The notes beneath the pieces were generated by a model. That model saw nothing but the letters and a program-made list of their open reading frames with translations. It did no database searches and was not told where the DNA came from. A stretch of 64,000 bases of DNA from an uncultured bacterium (GTDB lineage Bacteria; Pseudomonadota; Gammaproteobacteria; Burkholderiales; Burkholderiaceae_C), in contig CAIYQZ010000046.1 of assembly GCA_903928495.1 (NCBI GenBank), positions 1 through 64,000 on the forward strand, given 5' to 3'. The position numbers and the translations under genes were made by a program. Shown here piece by piece: positions 19,755 through 28,793 of the stretch (position 1 is its first letter; every line of letters starts with the position of its first letter).

Positions 19755-20432
19755 TCAGGCGGCCAGCCCCAGGAGTGCCAGCAACTCGGGCACATCCAGT
19801 GGCTTGGGCAGGCAACGCTCGGCACCGGCCTCACGCATCTCTCGCTCGTTCTCCGGGCTGAGGTGGCCCGTCATGCCGATGACGCGCAAGCTGGCATGTC
19901 CGGGCATCTCGCGGATTTGGCGGCATACCTCAGGCCCCTTGATGCCCGGCATCATGAGGTCGAGCAACACCACGTCGGGCAAGAAACTGTGCACTTTCAG
20001 TCCGGCTTCGAAGCCGTCACGCGCGGTGTCCACCACGGTGTTGAATTCGTCGTCGGCCAGAAGCTCTGTCAAAAAGCCGGTGACACCCGCGTCATCGTCC
20101 ACGATGAGGATGCGCAGCGGTCCTTTGTTGCCCGACGGGTTCCACAGGCGGGCGAAGCGCTCCACCTCTTCGTGGCGAAACCGGCGGTGGCCGCGAGGGG
20201 TTACCTCGGCCTGCAACAGCCCCTTTTGCGCCCAACCGCGCACGGTGATGGGCGACACCATCATCCATTCCGCCACCTCTGTGGGGGTCAGGTACGGTTT
20301 GGTTGGGGTTGCTGAGGGCTTCACGGCTTGCTCGGGTGGAAGGGTTCGGAAAACCGATATCTCCGATGGTAGCAATGAAGTCAGGAAACCGGTTGGCTCA
20401 TGTGTTGCGCCACCGGGCCAGCCACCGCCCAC
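19755..20432 (-). CDS. HTH(MerR/excisionase-like)-REC regulator
   Basis: YLTPTEVAEWMMVSPITVRGWAQKGLLQAEVTPRGHRRFRHEEVERF, then ILIVDDDAGVTGFL...DVVLLDLMMPGIKGPEVCRQIRE; start may be internal. Confidence 0.87.
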   Translation of the reverse strand: MGGGWPGGATHEPTGFLTSLLPSEISVFRTLPPEQAVKPSATPTKPYLTPTEVAEWMMVSPITVRGWAQKGLLQAEVTPRGHRRFRHEEVERFARLWNPSGNKGPLRILIVDDDAGVTGFLTELLADDEFNTVVDTARDGFEAGLKVHSFLPDVVLLDLMMPGIKGPEVCRQIREMPGHASLRVIGMTGHLSPENEREMREAGAERCLPKPLDVPELLALLGLAA

Positions 20433-21285
20433 CCCACAAATTGACCGCCAGGCCCAGCATCAGCAGAGCGGCCCCGGCAAAGTGAACGGGTTGCAGGGCC
20501 TCGTTGTAGACAACCCAGCCGGTGGTCAGGCCCACCACCGGAACCAGCAGGCTGAACGGTGCCACCTGGTTGGCGGGGTAGCGGGTCAGCAGGCGGGTCC
20601 AGACGCTGTAGCCAAACAAGGTGGCCACACCGGCCAGGTAAGCTAGGGCGGCCATTGCTTCCCAGTCAAAGGCCTTCAATGCGGCAACCATGACCTCAGG
20701 GCCCTCGAACCAGGCCGACATCAGCAAAAACGGGATCGGGGGTACCAGGCTGCCCCACACCACCAACCCCAGTTGGTTGATGGGCCCACGCGCACTGATG
20801 ACCCGGGTGATGATGTTGCTGCTGGCCCAGCTCAATGCGGCAGCCAGCGTGAGGCCAAACCCCAGCAGTGGCATGTGTGCGCCATGCGCCGAGCCAATGA
20901 GCGCCAACCCGCCGCCTGCCAGCGCCAGCCCGCCCAACTGGTGGGCACCCCAATGCTCTTTCAGGAAAAACGCCGCCAGCACCAGCGTGAAAAACGCCTG
21001 CGATTGCAGCACCAGCGAGGCCAGCCCGGTGGGCATGCCCAGTTGCACGGCCGTGAACAGAAACGCAAACTGCCCCACCGATGCCGTGAGCCCGTAGGCC
21101 AGGTAGAACTTGAAGGGCAGGTCGGGGCGTGGCACAAACAACAGCGCCGGAAAGGCCGCCAGCATGAAACGCAGCGCACCGAGCAGCAGCGGCGGGACAT
21201 GGGTCACGCCCACCTTGACCACCACAAAGTTCACACCCCAGGCCACCAGCACGATCAGGGCCAGTGCCAGATCGCGGGGCTTCAT
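20398..21285 (-). CDS. EamA/DMT family transporter
   Basis: MKPRDLALALIVLVAWGVNFVVVKVGVTHVPPLLLGALRFMLAAFPAL. Confidence 0.9.
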   Translation of the reverse strand: MKPRDLALALIVLVAWGVNFVVVKVGVTHVPPLLLGALRFMLAAFPALLFVPRPDLPFKFYLAYGLTASVGQFAFLFTAVQLGMPTGLASLVLQSQAFFTLVLAAFFLKEHWGAHQLGGLALAGGGLALIGSAHGAHMPLLGFGLTLAAALSWASSNIITRVISARGPINQLGLVVWGSLVPPIPFLLMSAWFEGPEVMVAALKAFDWEAMAALAYLAGVATLFGYSVWTRLLTRYPANQVAPFSLLVPVVGLTTGWVVYNEALQPVHFAGAALLMLGLAVNLWGGRWLARWRNT

Positions 21286-22058
21286 GCGACGGGGGTCAGG
21301 ATGCCCGACTGCAAATGCCGCGCCAGGCGCATGCGGTGGTACAGGTAGCCGGTCTGGAACTCGTCGAACAGCAGGCACAGCTGCCCATCGGCGCCCAGCC
21401 ACTCCAGGTTGACCATGTAACGGCTGACCGGTGTGCGTTTGCGTTCAAACCTGTCACCCAATGCCAGCCCGCGAACGCGCTGCAGGGTGTCGGCGTCGGG
21501 CTCCTCGCCACCATGGCACACCACCTGCAGGCGCAGGTGGTCGTGGTGTGACAGCACGCGCAGCGCCTGGTCGTCCAGCTCCCGGTGCGAATGCAAGGAA
21601 AAGCCATCCACAAACGGCTCGCGGCGCGACAACAGCAGCACGGCGGTTGACCACACGTCGGTGGGGTGCGTGCCCGGGCGGTTGCCCATGCGTTCGCCCA
21701 CGCCCATGGCCAGTTCATGCAGGTTGCGGTCCTGTTCGGCGGTGGTCATCCCGAGCAAGCCAATGCCTGTGCGCAGCGGGTTGAGCAGCACGGGCAGCCT
21801 CGCTCCGAAAACGAGTTTGCGGTCGTGTTTGCGCCGCGTGCTGCCGATGCGCACCAACTCCTGCGCCGTGGCGTGCAGCGACCGGGTCACTTCGCTGTCG
21901 ACACCCAGGCGCGCCTCGGCCGTGGCCATGACCTCCACCCACACGTCCAGCAAGAAGCCTCGCACGGACTCAGGCACAGACACGTGTTTGAGGGTGCCAT
22001 TGAGTGTGATGGTGTGTTGCACCACCAGGGTCTGGTGCCGCGTTTCAAGCTCGTGCAC
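21282..22058 (-). CDS. conserved hypothetical protein, possibly DUF1631-like
   Basis: 258-aa ORF starting GTG; VPESVRGFLLDVWVEVMATAE; overlaps the eamA start; family assignment tentative. Confidence 0.55.
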   Translation of the reverse strand: MHELETRHQTLVVQHTITLNGTLKHVSVPESVRGFLLDVWVEVMATAEARLGVDSEVTRSLHATAQELVRIGSTRRKHDRKLVFGARLPVLLNPLRTGIGLLGMTTAEQDRNLHELAMGVGERMGNRPGTHPTDVWSTAVLLLSRREPFVDGFSLHSHRELDDQALRVLSHHDHLRLQVVCHGGEEPDADTLQRVRGLALGDRFERKRTPVSRYMVNLEWLGADGQLCLLFDEFQTGYLYHRMRLARHLQSGILTPVA

Positions 22059-22138
22059 ATGGGGGTCCGCGTCCTCCAGGGGCGTTGCATCGGGCGGTCC
22101 AGGTTACACGGACACAGTGAGGGAGTGGGTCATGGAGC

Positions 22139-23527
22139 TCAGGTGGCACGCCCACGGGCCAGGGGTGGGTTTTGCTGGAAGTATCGCTCTATGCCCCGCA
22201 TCAGCGCATCGGCCAACTGGTTCTGGTAAACCGGGTCATTCAGCTTGGCTTCTTCGCTGGGGTTGCTGATGAAGGCGGTCTCCACCAGCACGCTGGGAAT
22301 GTCTGGCGCTCGCAGCACGGCAAAGCCGGCTTGCTCCACCCGGGGTTTGTGCAGTTTGCCCACGCGTTTGATCTCGCCCAGCATGGCGCTGCCCAGCTTC
22401 AGGCTGTCGTTGATCTGTGCCGTGGTGCTCATGTCCAGCAGGGCGCGCTGCACGGCGGCGTCTTTGGCCTTGATGTTCAGGCCCCCCACCTGGTCGGCTG
22501 CGTTCTCTTTTTGTGCCATCCAGCGCGCGGCGGCGCTGCTCGCACCTGTTTGGCTCAGCGCAAACACGCTGGCACCCTGGGGGTCGGGGGTGAAGAACGC
22601 ATCCGCATGGATGCTGATCATCAGGTCGGCCTTCACGCGGCGGGCCTTGTCCACGCGCACGTGCAGCGGCACGAAGAAATCGGCGTCGCGTGTCAGGAAG
22701 GCGCGCATGGGGCTGCCGTTGACCTGGCTGGCATTGATGCGGTCGCGCAGCAGGTGTGCCATTTTCAGGACCACGTCTTTTTCGCGGGTGCCGCCGGGGC
22801 CAATGGCACCGGGGTCTTCGCCGCCGTGGCCGGGGTCCAGCGCCACGATGATGAGGCGGTCGGTGACCGCGGGTGCCTTCAGTTTGGAGTCTTTTGAGGC
22901 TCCACCGCTTGATGGTATTGGTTTTTCAGCTAGCTTTTCAGGTTCTTTGGGGCCAGCGTTGGGCAGGCGCTCGGCAATCAGGTCGCCCAGCGGATCGGCG
23001 CTGGGAGCTGGGGGTTTGGCGGGGCCAGGTGTTGCCACAGGCGGTGGTAAATCGGTCAGGCGCTGGGCAATCAGCTCGGCCAGTGGGTCGGGTGGGTCGG
23101 TGGGGTAGAGGTCGATCACCAGCCGGTTCTGGTATGCCGCCACAGGGGGCAGGCTGAACATCTGTGGCACAAAGGGCTTTTTCAGGTCGACCACCAGGCG
23201 CACCACGCCGGGCGCGAACTGGCCCACACGCATGCCGCTGATGTTGGGGTCGTCGCTGCGCACCTGGGCCACCAGCTCGCGCAGGGCAGGAATGAGGTTC
23301 ATGCCCTCGATGTCCACCGCCAGCCGCGGCGGTCCGGGCACCAGGTGGTGGCGCGCCTTGAGCTCGGTGTCGGACTCGATGGTCAGCCGCGTGTAGTCGG
23401 GTGCGGGCCACAGCCGCACGCCCACGATGCGCGCGCCCCACGCCAGCCCATGGGCCGCCAGTGCCACCACGGCACCCAGGCCGCGCAGCAGCATGCCTCG
23501 GCGGGTGGGGCGGGGCACGCCGTTCAT
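22139..23527 (-). CDS. amiC: N-acetylmuramoyl-L-alanine amidase (AMIN + Amidase_3)
   Basis: IIVALDPGHGGEDPGAIGPGGTREKDVVLKMA; AMIN-type N-terminus; twin-arginine-like leader. Confidence 0.92.
   Translation of the reverse strand: MNGVPRPTRRGMLLRGLGAVVALAAHGLAWGARIVGVRLWPAPDYTRLTIESDTELKARHHLVPGPPRLAVDIEGMNLIPALRELVAQVRSDDPNISGMRVGQFAPGVVRLVVDLKKPFVPQMFSLPPVAAYQNRLVIDLYPTDPPDPLAELIAQRLTDLPPPVATPGPAKPPAPSADPLGDLIAERLPNAGPKEPEKLAEKPIPSSGGASKDSKLKAPAVTDRLIIVALDPGHGGEDPGAIGPGGTREKDVVLKMAHLLRDRINASQVNGSPMRAFLTRDADFFVPLHVRVDKARRVKADLMISIHADAFFTPDPQGASVFALSQTGASSAAARWMAQKENAADQVGGLNIKAKDAAVQRALLDMSTTAQINDSLKLGSAMLGEIKRVGKLHKPRVEQAGFAVLRAPDIPSVLVETAFISNPSEEAKLNDPVYQNQLADALMRGIERYFQQNPPLARGRAT
22889..22940. 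repeat. interspersed repeat, copy d (inside amiC linker)
   Basis: AGGCTCCACCGCTTGATGGTATTGGTTTTTCAGCTAGCTTTTC aligns to copies c and e. Confidence 0.55.
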
Positions 23528-24054
23528 GCGGTCAGCCCCTGCAGCAACAGTTGGCCATGGGGAGTGCCTGCTGACAGCGTGACTGCACGGCTGTCATCGG
23601 CCTGGGTTTGCAGCGCCAATGTGAGGTCGGGCGTGGGCAACACCGCGCGGGCGTGGTCTGCCCACTCCAGCAATTTGAGGCCCGGGCTGGCAAACAGGTC
23701 GCGAAAGCCGGCGTCTTCCCACTCGCGCGGGTCGGTGAAGCGGTAAAAATCGAAATGCCAGACCGACAGGCCTGTGCTCTGGGGGGTGGCTGGCACCTGG
23801 TGGGGTTCCACCACCGCATAGGTGGGGCTTTTGATGCGACCGCTGACCCCCAGCGCACGCAACAGGTGGCGCACAAAGGTGGTTTTGCCCGCGCCCAAAT
23901 CGCCGTGCAGTTCAACCACGGCGTTGCGCACCCCGTCCAGCGAGGCCATGCGCTGCGCAAACGCCTGGGTGTCGTCCTCGGTGGCCCAGCGCAGTTGCAA
24001 CGTGGCCAACGCAGGGCTCGGGGCGGTTTCTACAATGGGGTTGTGCTGGACCAT
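23524..24054 (-). CDS. tsaE: tRNA t6A biosynthesis ATPase TsaE
   Basis: VVELHGDLGAGKTTFVRHLLRALGVSGRIKSPTYAVVE; start at MVQHNPIVE inside a longer artefactual ORF. Confidence 0.9.
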   Translation of the reverse strand: MVQHNPIVETAPSPALATLQLRWATEDDTQAFAQRMASLDGVRNAVVELHGDLGAGKTTFVRHLLRALGVSGRIKSPTYAVVEPHQVPATPQSTGLSVWHFDFYRFTDPREWEDAGFRDLFASPGLKLLEWADHARAVLPTPDLTLALQTQADDSRAVTLSAGTPHGQLLLQGLTA

Positions 24055-25125
24055 GCTGCTCAAATCGTAACCCGTGCCCAAGCTTGGGGGCGAGAGCTCG
24101 GGTTTTCCCACATCGGGGTGGCGGGCGTGGACCTCTCCAGCGCCGAGCCCGGTCTGCTGGCGTGGCTGGAACAAGGGTTTCACGGCACCATGGGCTACAT
24201 GGCGCACCACGGCCTCAAGCGTGCCCGCCCGGCCGAACTGGTGCCGGGCACGGTGAGCGTCATCACCGCCCGCATGGACTACCTGCCCAGGGCCACGCCC
24301 GAGGGCTGGCGCGACACCGAGCTGGCCCGCCCGGGGCAACCGCAGCAAGGCACCGTGTCGATCTACGCCCGGGGCCGTGATTACCACAAGGTGCTGCGCC
24401 AGCGCCTGCAGCAACTGGCCGACCGGCTGGCTGTTGATGTGGGCCCCTTTGGTCACCGCGTGTTCACCGACTCGGCCCCCGTGCTGGAAGCAGCGCTGGC
24501 CACCCACAGCGGCCAGGGCTGGCGCGGCAAACACACGCTGGTGCTGAACCGCGAAGGTGGCTCGCTGTTTTTTCTGGGTGAAATCTATGTGGACCTGGCC
24601 CTGCCGCCCACACCGCCGGTGCAGGCCCACTGCGGCGAGTGTTCGGCCTGCATGGTGGCTTGCCCTACGCAGGCCATCGTGGCCCCCTACCGGCTGGACG
24701 CGCGGCGCTGCATTTCGTACCTGACCATCGAGCACGATGGTCCCATTCCGTTGGAGTTCCGCCGCCCTATGGGCAACCGCATTTACGGCTGCGACGACTG
24801 CCAGCTGGTGTGCCCGTGGAACAAATACGCCCAACGCACCCCGCTGCCAGACTTTGACGAGCGCGCGGGCCTCAATGCCCAGCCCCTGGCGGCGCTGCTG
24901 CGCTGGAGCGAGCCCGAGTTTTTGCGCCGCACCGAGGGTGGCCCCATGCGGCGCATCGGCCACGAACGCTGGTTGCGCAACGTGGCCACCGCCGCCGGCA
25001 ACGCCTTGCAGGCTGCCGATGTGACCCCTGTCGATCGCGAAGCGCTCACCCATGCGCTGGCCGAGCGCGCCGAACACCCCAGCGAGGTGGTGCGTGAACA
25101 CGTGAACTGGGCTTTGCAGACATGA
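24043..25125 (+). CDS. queG: epoxyqueuosine reductase QueG
   Basis: CGECSACMVACPTQAIVAPYRLDARRCISYLTIEHDGPIP and YGCDDCQLVCPWN; GTG start inferred. Confidence 0.92.
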   Translation: MLDHAAQIVTRAQAWGRELGFSHIGVAGVDLSSAEPGLLAWLEQGFHGTMGYMAHHGLKRARPAELVPGTVSVITARMDYLPRATPEGWRDTELARPGQPQQGTVSIYARGRDYHKVLRQRLQQLADRLAVDVGPFGHRVFTDSAPVLEAALATHSGQGWRGKHTLVLNREGGSLFFLGEIYVDLALPPTPPVQAHCGECSACMVACPTQAIVAPYRLDARRCISYLTIEHDGPIPLEFRRPMGNRIYGCDDCQLVCPWNKYAQRTPLPDFDERAGLNAQPLAALLRWSEPEFLRRTEGGPMRRIGHERWLRNVATAAGNALQAADVTPVDREALTHALAERAEHPSEVVREHVNWALQT

Positions 25126-25919
25126 CCGGTGTGACACCTTCGTTTTCACAGCGCTGGGCGCAGGCCGCGATGCGCCGCGTGCACAACGCTGCCCAGGTGA
25201 CGCGTGACACCGCGCTCTTGCTCGCGTTGGCTGTGAGCCCCGCCACCCACACCGCCGCGCGGCGCGCCCGCATTGCGCAGCACGTGGTGCACGCCACCTT
25301 GCCGCAATTGCCCTGGTTCACGGTGTTGGCAGCGCTGGCGGGCTTGGTGCTGATCCGCATCGTGGTGGTCACGGCGCAAAGCTACGGCCTGTCGCAGTTT
25401 GCGCTGGAGATGGTGGTGCGCGTGCTGGTGCTGGAGCTGCTGCCACTGTCGGCCGCGCTGTTTGTGGCGCTGCGCTGCACCCTGCCGCTGGCGTCTGACC
25501 TGCGGCGTTTGCAGGCCCGGCCTGGCCAGCCCGCACTGGCGCCCGCCGAGTGGCTGGCCGACGAGGTCATGCCCCGCGCCCTGGCTGGCATGTTTGCCGT
25601 GCTGCTGCTGGTGGCCCTGAGCGGTGTGCTGGCCCTGGTGCTGGCTTATCTAGTGGTGCACGGTCTGTCGCTTTGGGGGCTGGACGGCTACACGCGCATG
25701 GTGGGCCGGGTGTTCAGCCCCGCTGTCACGCTGGTGTTTGTGCTCAAAACCCTGGCCTGCGCACTGGCTGTGGGCGCGGTGCCGCTGGTGTCGGTGGGTG
25801 GCCCGGTGCGACCGCCGCCCAGCGGGGCCGGCACGGCAGTGGAGCTGGTGGGCCTGGTGCGCATGACCGCCGTGTTGCTGGTGGTGGAGGTGGCATCGCT
25901 CCTAGGCAACTATTATTGA
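25122..25919 (+). CDS. MlaE-family ABC transporter permease
   Basis: ALEMVVRVLVLELLPLSAALFVALRCTLPLASDL. Confidence 0.8.
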   Translation: MTGVTPSFSQRWAQAAMRRVHNAAQVTRDTALLLALAVSPATHTAARRARIAQHVVHATLPQLPWFTVLAALAGLVLIRIVVVTAQSYGLSQFALEMVVRVLVLELLPLSAALFVALRCTLPLASDLRRLQARPGQPALAPAEWLADEVMPRALAGMFAVLLLVALSGVLALVLAYLVVHGLSLWGLDGYTRMVGRVFSPAVTLVFVLKTLACALAVGAVPLVSVGGPVRPPPSGAGTAVELVGLVRMTAVLLVVEVASLLGNYY

Positions 25920-25939
25920 TTCGACCCATCTCACTCCAC

Positions 25940-26938
25940 ATGACGCAGCCTGACCCCACCACCCCACCCTTGCCCCCGGCTGTGCCCGTGCCACCTGGCG
26001 TGCAGCGCCGTGCCATGGGCCTGCTCGTCCTGCTGCTGGCGCTGGTGCTGGGTTCGGCAGCGTATGTGATGTACGCCCGGGGTGTGTTCGAGGCTTCGCA
26101 GCGCCTGGTGCTGCTGGCCGACGATGCCGAAGGCGTGACCGTGGGCATGGACATCAGCTTTGCGGGTTTTCCGGTGGGTCGCGTGCAGCGCATCGAACTG
26201 GGCCCCGACGGGCTTGCCCGCCTGCTGATCGACGTGCCCCGCAAAGACGCCAAATGGCTGCGCACCAGCAGCGTGTTCACCCTGGAGCGCAGCCTGGTGG
26301 GCAGCACCAAATTGCGCGCCTTCAGCGGTGTGCTGAGCGACCCGCCACTGCCCGACGGTGCCGAGCGCAGCCTGCTCAAAGGCGACGCCCTGGCTGAGCT
26401 GCCCGCGCTCATGGATGCGGTGCGCAACCTGCTGGGCAACCTGAACCAGCTCACCGCGCCCGACGCTGCGCTGGCCCAGACATTGGGCAACGTGGCCACG
26501 GGCACCGCCCAGCTCCAAGGCCCGCACGGTGCCTTGGGTTTGCTGCTGGGCAACGAAGCCAACGTGCGCAAGGTGCTGGCTACGCTTGACCGCACGCAAA
26601 CCCTGCTGGCCCGGCTCGACGGTGTGGCGCAGCGCACCGATGGCCTGCTGGCCAGCGCCAACACACAGGTGTTTGGCCCGCAGGGCCTGACCACCGACGC
26701 CCAGCGCCTGACCCGCGAGCTGGCCGGTGCCGCCGCCGAGGCCCGCCAGACCCTGAAAAAAGTAGACGCCTTGCTGGTGGATGCACAGGCCGTGGCGGGC
26801 AACGCCCGCGAGGCCAGCACTGACCTGAATGTGCTGCGCGCCGACGTTGAGGCCAGCCTGCGCAAACTCGACGGCATGGTGAACGACATCCAGCGCAAAT
26901 GGCCTTTTGCCCAAGACCCGCAGGTGAAGCTGCCATGA
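25940..26938 (+). CDS. MlaD/MCE-domain protein
   Basis: Single TM then LVLLADDAEGVTVGMDISFAGFPVGRVQRIELGPDGLARLLIDV MCE domain. Confidence 0.87.
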   Translation: MTQPDPTTPPLPPAVPVPPGVQRRAMGLLVLLLALVLGSAAYVMYARGVFEASQRLVLLADDAEGVTVGMDISFAGFPVGRVQRIELGPDGLARLLIDVPRKDAKWLRTSSVFTLERSLVGSTKLRAFSGVLSDPPLPDGAERSLLKGDALAELPALMDAVRNLLGNLNQLTAPDAALAQTLGNVATGTAQLQGPHGALGLLLGNEANVRKVLATLDRTQTLLARLDGVAQRTDGLLASANTQVFGPQGLTTDAQRLTRELAGAAAEARQTLKKVDALLVDAQAVAGNAREASTDLNVLRADVEASLRKLDGMVNDIQRKWPFAQDPQVKLP

Positions 26939-27627
26939 GCCACCGTTTGCTGCGCTTGTTCATGGGTGCCACCACGGTCGCCGTGTTGGCTGGGTGCGGC
27001 AGCTCCCCACCCGTGCCCGACTGGCAGATCAACGCACGCGATGCAACCCAGCGCGGCACCGTGGCCTACTTGGAGGGCCGCAGCCGGGTGGCCGATGCCG
27101 AATTTGCCCGTGCCCGGCGCGAGGCCACCCGCAGCGCCCGCGCCGACGCGGTGGCGCGTGTGGAACTGGCACGCTGCGCTGCACAGCTTGCATCGCTGGT
27201 GCTGGGACCGTGTGCGGCCGTGGCGCCCTTGCAGGCCGACATGGGTTTGCCCCAGCAGGCTTACCAGCGCTACCTGGCCGGGCAATTGCTGCCGGGTGAC
27301 GTGCCGGCCTTGCCCGAAGCTCAGCAGTCTGTGGGCCGGGCACTGCTGACACCCGCGCCCGGTGCCGACCCGGTGGGCTGGCTGCCCCAGGGCGACGCCT
27401 TGTCGCGTCTGGTGGCTGCGGCAGTGCTGGTGCAGGCGGGCCATGGCAGCCCGGCGGTGGTGGCAGCCGGTGTGTTGGCTGCGTCAGACCAGGGCTGGAC
27501 ACGGCCCCTGCTGGCCTGGCTGGGTTGGCAGTTGCGTCAGGCGAAGGCGGCGGGTGATGCTGCGCTGGCGCGGCAGGTGCAGGCCCGCATCGACTTGCTC
27601 ACCTCGTCAGAAAAACAAACAAAATAG
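26935..27627 (+). CDS. lipoprotein partner of the MCE system
   Basis: Lipobox TVAVLAGCGSS; overlaps the mlaD-like stop. Confidence 0.7.
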   Translation: MSHRLLRLFMGATTVAVLAGCGSSPPVPDWQINARDATQRGTVAYLEGRSRVADAEFARARREATRSARADAVARVELARCAAQLASLVLGPCAAVAPLQADMGLPQQAYQRYLAGQLLPGDVPALPEAQQSVGRALLTPAPGADPVGWLPQGDALSRLVAAAVLVQAGHGSPAVVAAGVLAASDQGWTRPLLAWLGWQLRQAKAAGDAALARQVQARIDLLTSSEKQTK

Positions 27628-27670
27628 ACCGTTAGCGCTTTATTGGTGAGTCTTTGAAGCTACCAATGGA
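27621..27670. repeat. interspersed repeat, copy a (between convergent genes)
   Basis: AAAATAGACCGTTAGCGCTTTATTGGTGAGTCTTTGAAGCTACCAATGG resembles copy b. Confidence 0.6.
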
Positions 27671-28595
27671 GGAGTATGCCCAGCGCAAACGGCAAACTCG
27701 CCATGCCCAGCAGGGTGGACAGCGTGACCAGCCCGGCCACATAAGCGCCATTGAAGCCCATGCGGGCTGCCAGCACATAACAGCTTGAAGCGGTGGGCAG
27801 GGCTGAAAACATCAGCAGCACGGCTGTTTGAGCGGGGTTCAGCCCGAACAGCTTGGCCAGCCCCCAGGCCATCAGCGGCATGGCCAGGTGTTTGATGCTC
27901 AGCAGCGCCACCCCCATGCGCTTGGCCACGGCCAGGCTTCCCAGTTGCATACCGGCACCAGCGGCCATCAGCCCCAACGCCAGCGAGGCACCGCCAATGC
28001 GCGTGACCGTGGGCTCCAGCCACTGGGGAATGTGCAGCCCAACCACATTGGCCAGCAGGCCCCCGGCGGTGGCCAGAATCAGCGGGTTGCGCACCAGCTC
28101 GGTGGCAAAACCCTTGCGCTGGGCATGCGCGTCGCGCAATGCGTTCTGGCGGTACATGGGCCACACCGCACCCACGTTGAACATGGGCACACACATACCA
28201 ATCAGCACGGCCACCATCTGCAGGCCTTGTGGCCCGGCCACGCGCTCGGCCAGCGCCAGCGCAATGAATGAGTTGAAGCGGAAGCCCACCTGTGCGCTGG
28301 CCGCATGCAGCCGCCGGTCCATGCCCTGCCGGAGGCCGGGCCACCACGGCATTGAATAGTTCAGCGCAATGGCCAACACCGCCAGCGAAAACCCGGCCGC
28401 TGCCAGGCTGGAGGCCGCGCCCAGATCGAGCGGTGTGCGCACGATGGAGTGGAACAGCAGTACCGGAAACAGAAAGTAATACACCAGCCCCTCCACCGGC
28501 TCCCACACCTTGCGGTTGAGCGCAGTGAATCGGCACAGCAGGTAGCCGCACAGAATCAACGAAAAGTCAGGGAACAGGAGTTGCGCAAAATTCAT
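27660..28595 (-). CDS. AEC family transporter (auxin efflux carrier-like)
   Basis: MNFAQLLFPDFSLILCGYLLCRFTALNRKVWEPVEGLVYYFLFPVLLFHSI. Confidence 0.88.
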   Translation of the reverse strand: MNFAQLLFPDFSLILCGYLLCRFTALNRKVWEPVEGLVYYFLFPVLLFHSIVRTPLDLGAASSLAAAGFSLAVLAIALNYSMPWWPGLRQGMDRRLHAASAQVGFRFNSFIALALAERVAGPQGLQMVAVLIGMCVPMFNVGAVWPMYRQNALRDAHAQRKGFATELVRNPLILATAGGLLANVVGLHIPQWLEPTVTRIGGASLALGLMAAGAGMQLGSLAVAKRMGVALLSIKHLAMPLMAWGLAKLFGLNPAQTAVLLMFSALPTASSCYVLAARMGFNGAYVAGLVTLSTLLGMASLPFALGILLHW

Positions 28596-28741
28596 GGGGC
28601 ATGAGGGTAACGCGCCCAGCGGGTCTCCGTGCTCGATATGCCAACTGCCACTAGTCAGCAATCATTCGATGGTTTTGATGCGTCAGGCATCGATGTAGGC
28701 ACGATTTTGCATTAAAAACTTATTTCTAAAGTTTTAAAAAT

Positions 28742-28756
28742 TACTGTAAAACAGTA
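28742..28756. promoter_or_regulatory. perfect inverted repeat TACTGT-AAA-ACAGTA
   Basis: Read directly, in AT-rich DNA about 37 bp upstream of the DUF2975-like gene. Confidence 0.6.
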
Positions 28757-28793
28757 CACTATCAATCCATTGCAATTACGCTTGGAGACATAA

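Noticed and set aside
24055-25149. Upstream extension of the tsaE frame (541-aa ORF)
   Set aside because: Runs antisense through queG; the real TsaE start is the Met at 24054
28742-28756. LexA/SOS box interpretation of TACTGTAAAACAGTA
   Set aside because: LexA boxes need CTGT-N8-ACAG; here the spacer is 3 nt, so an SOS site is not supported
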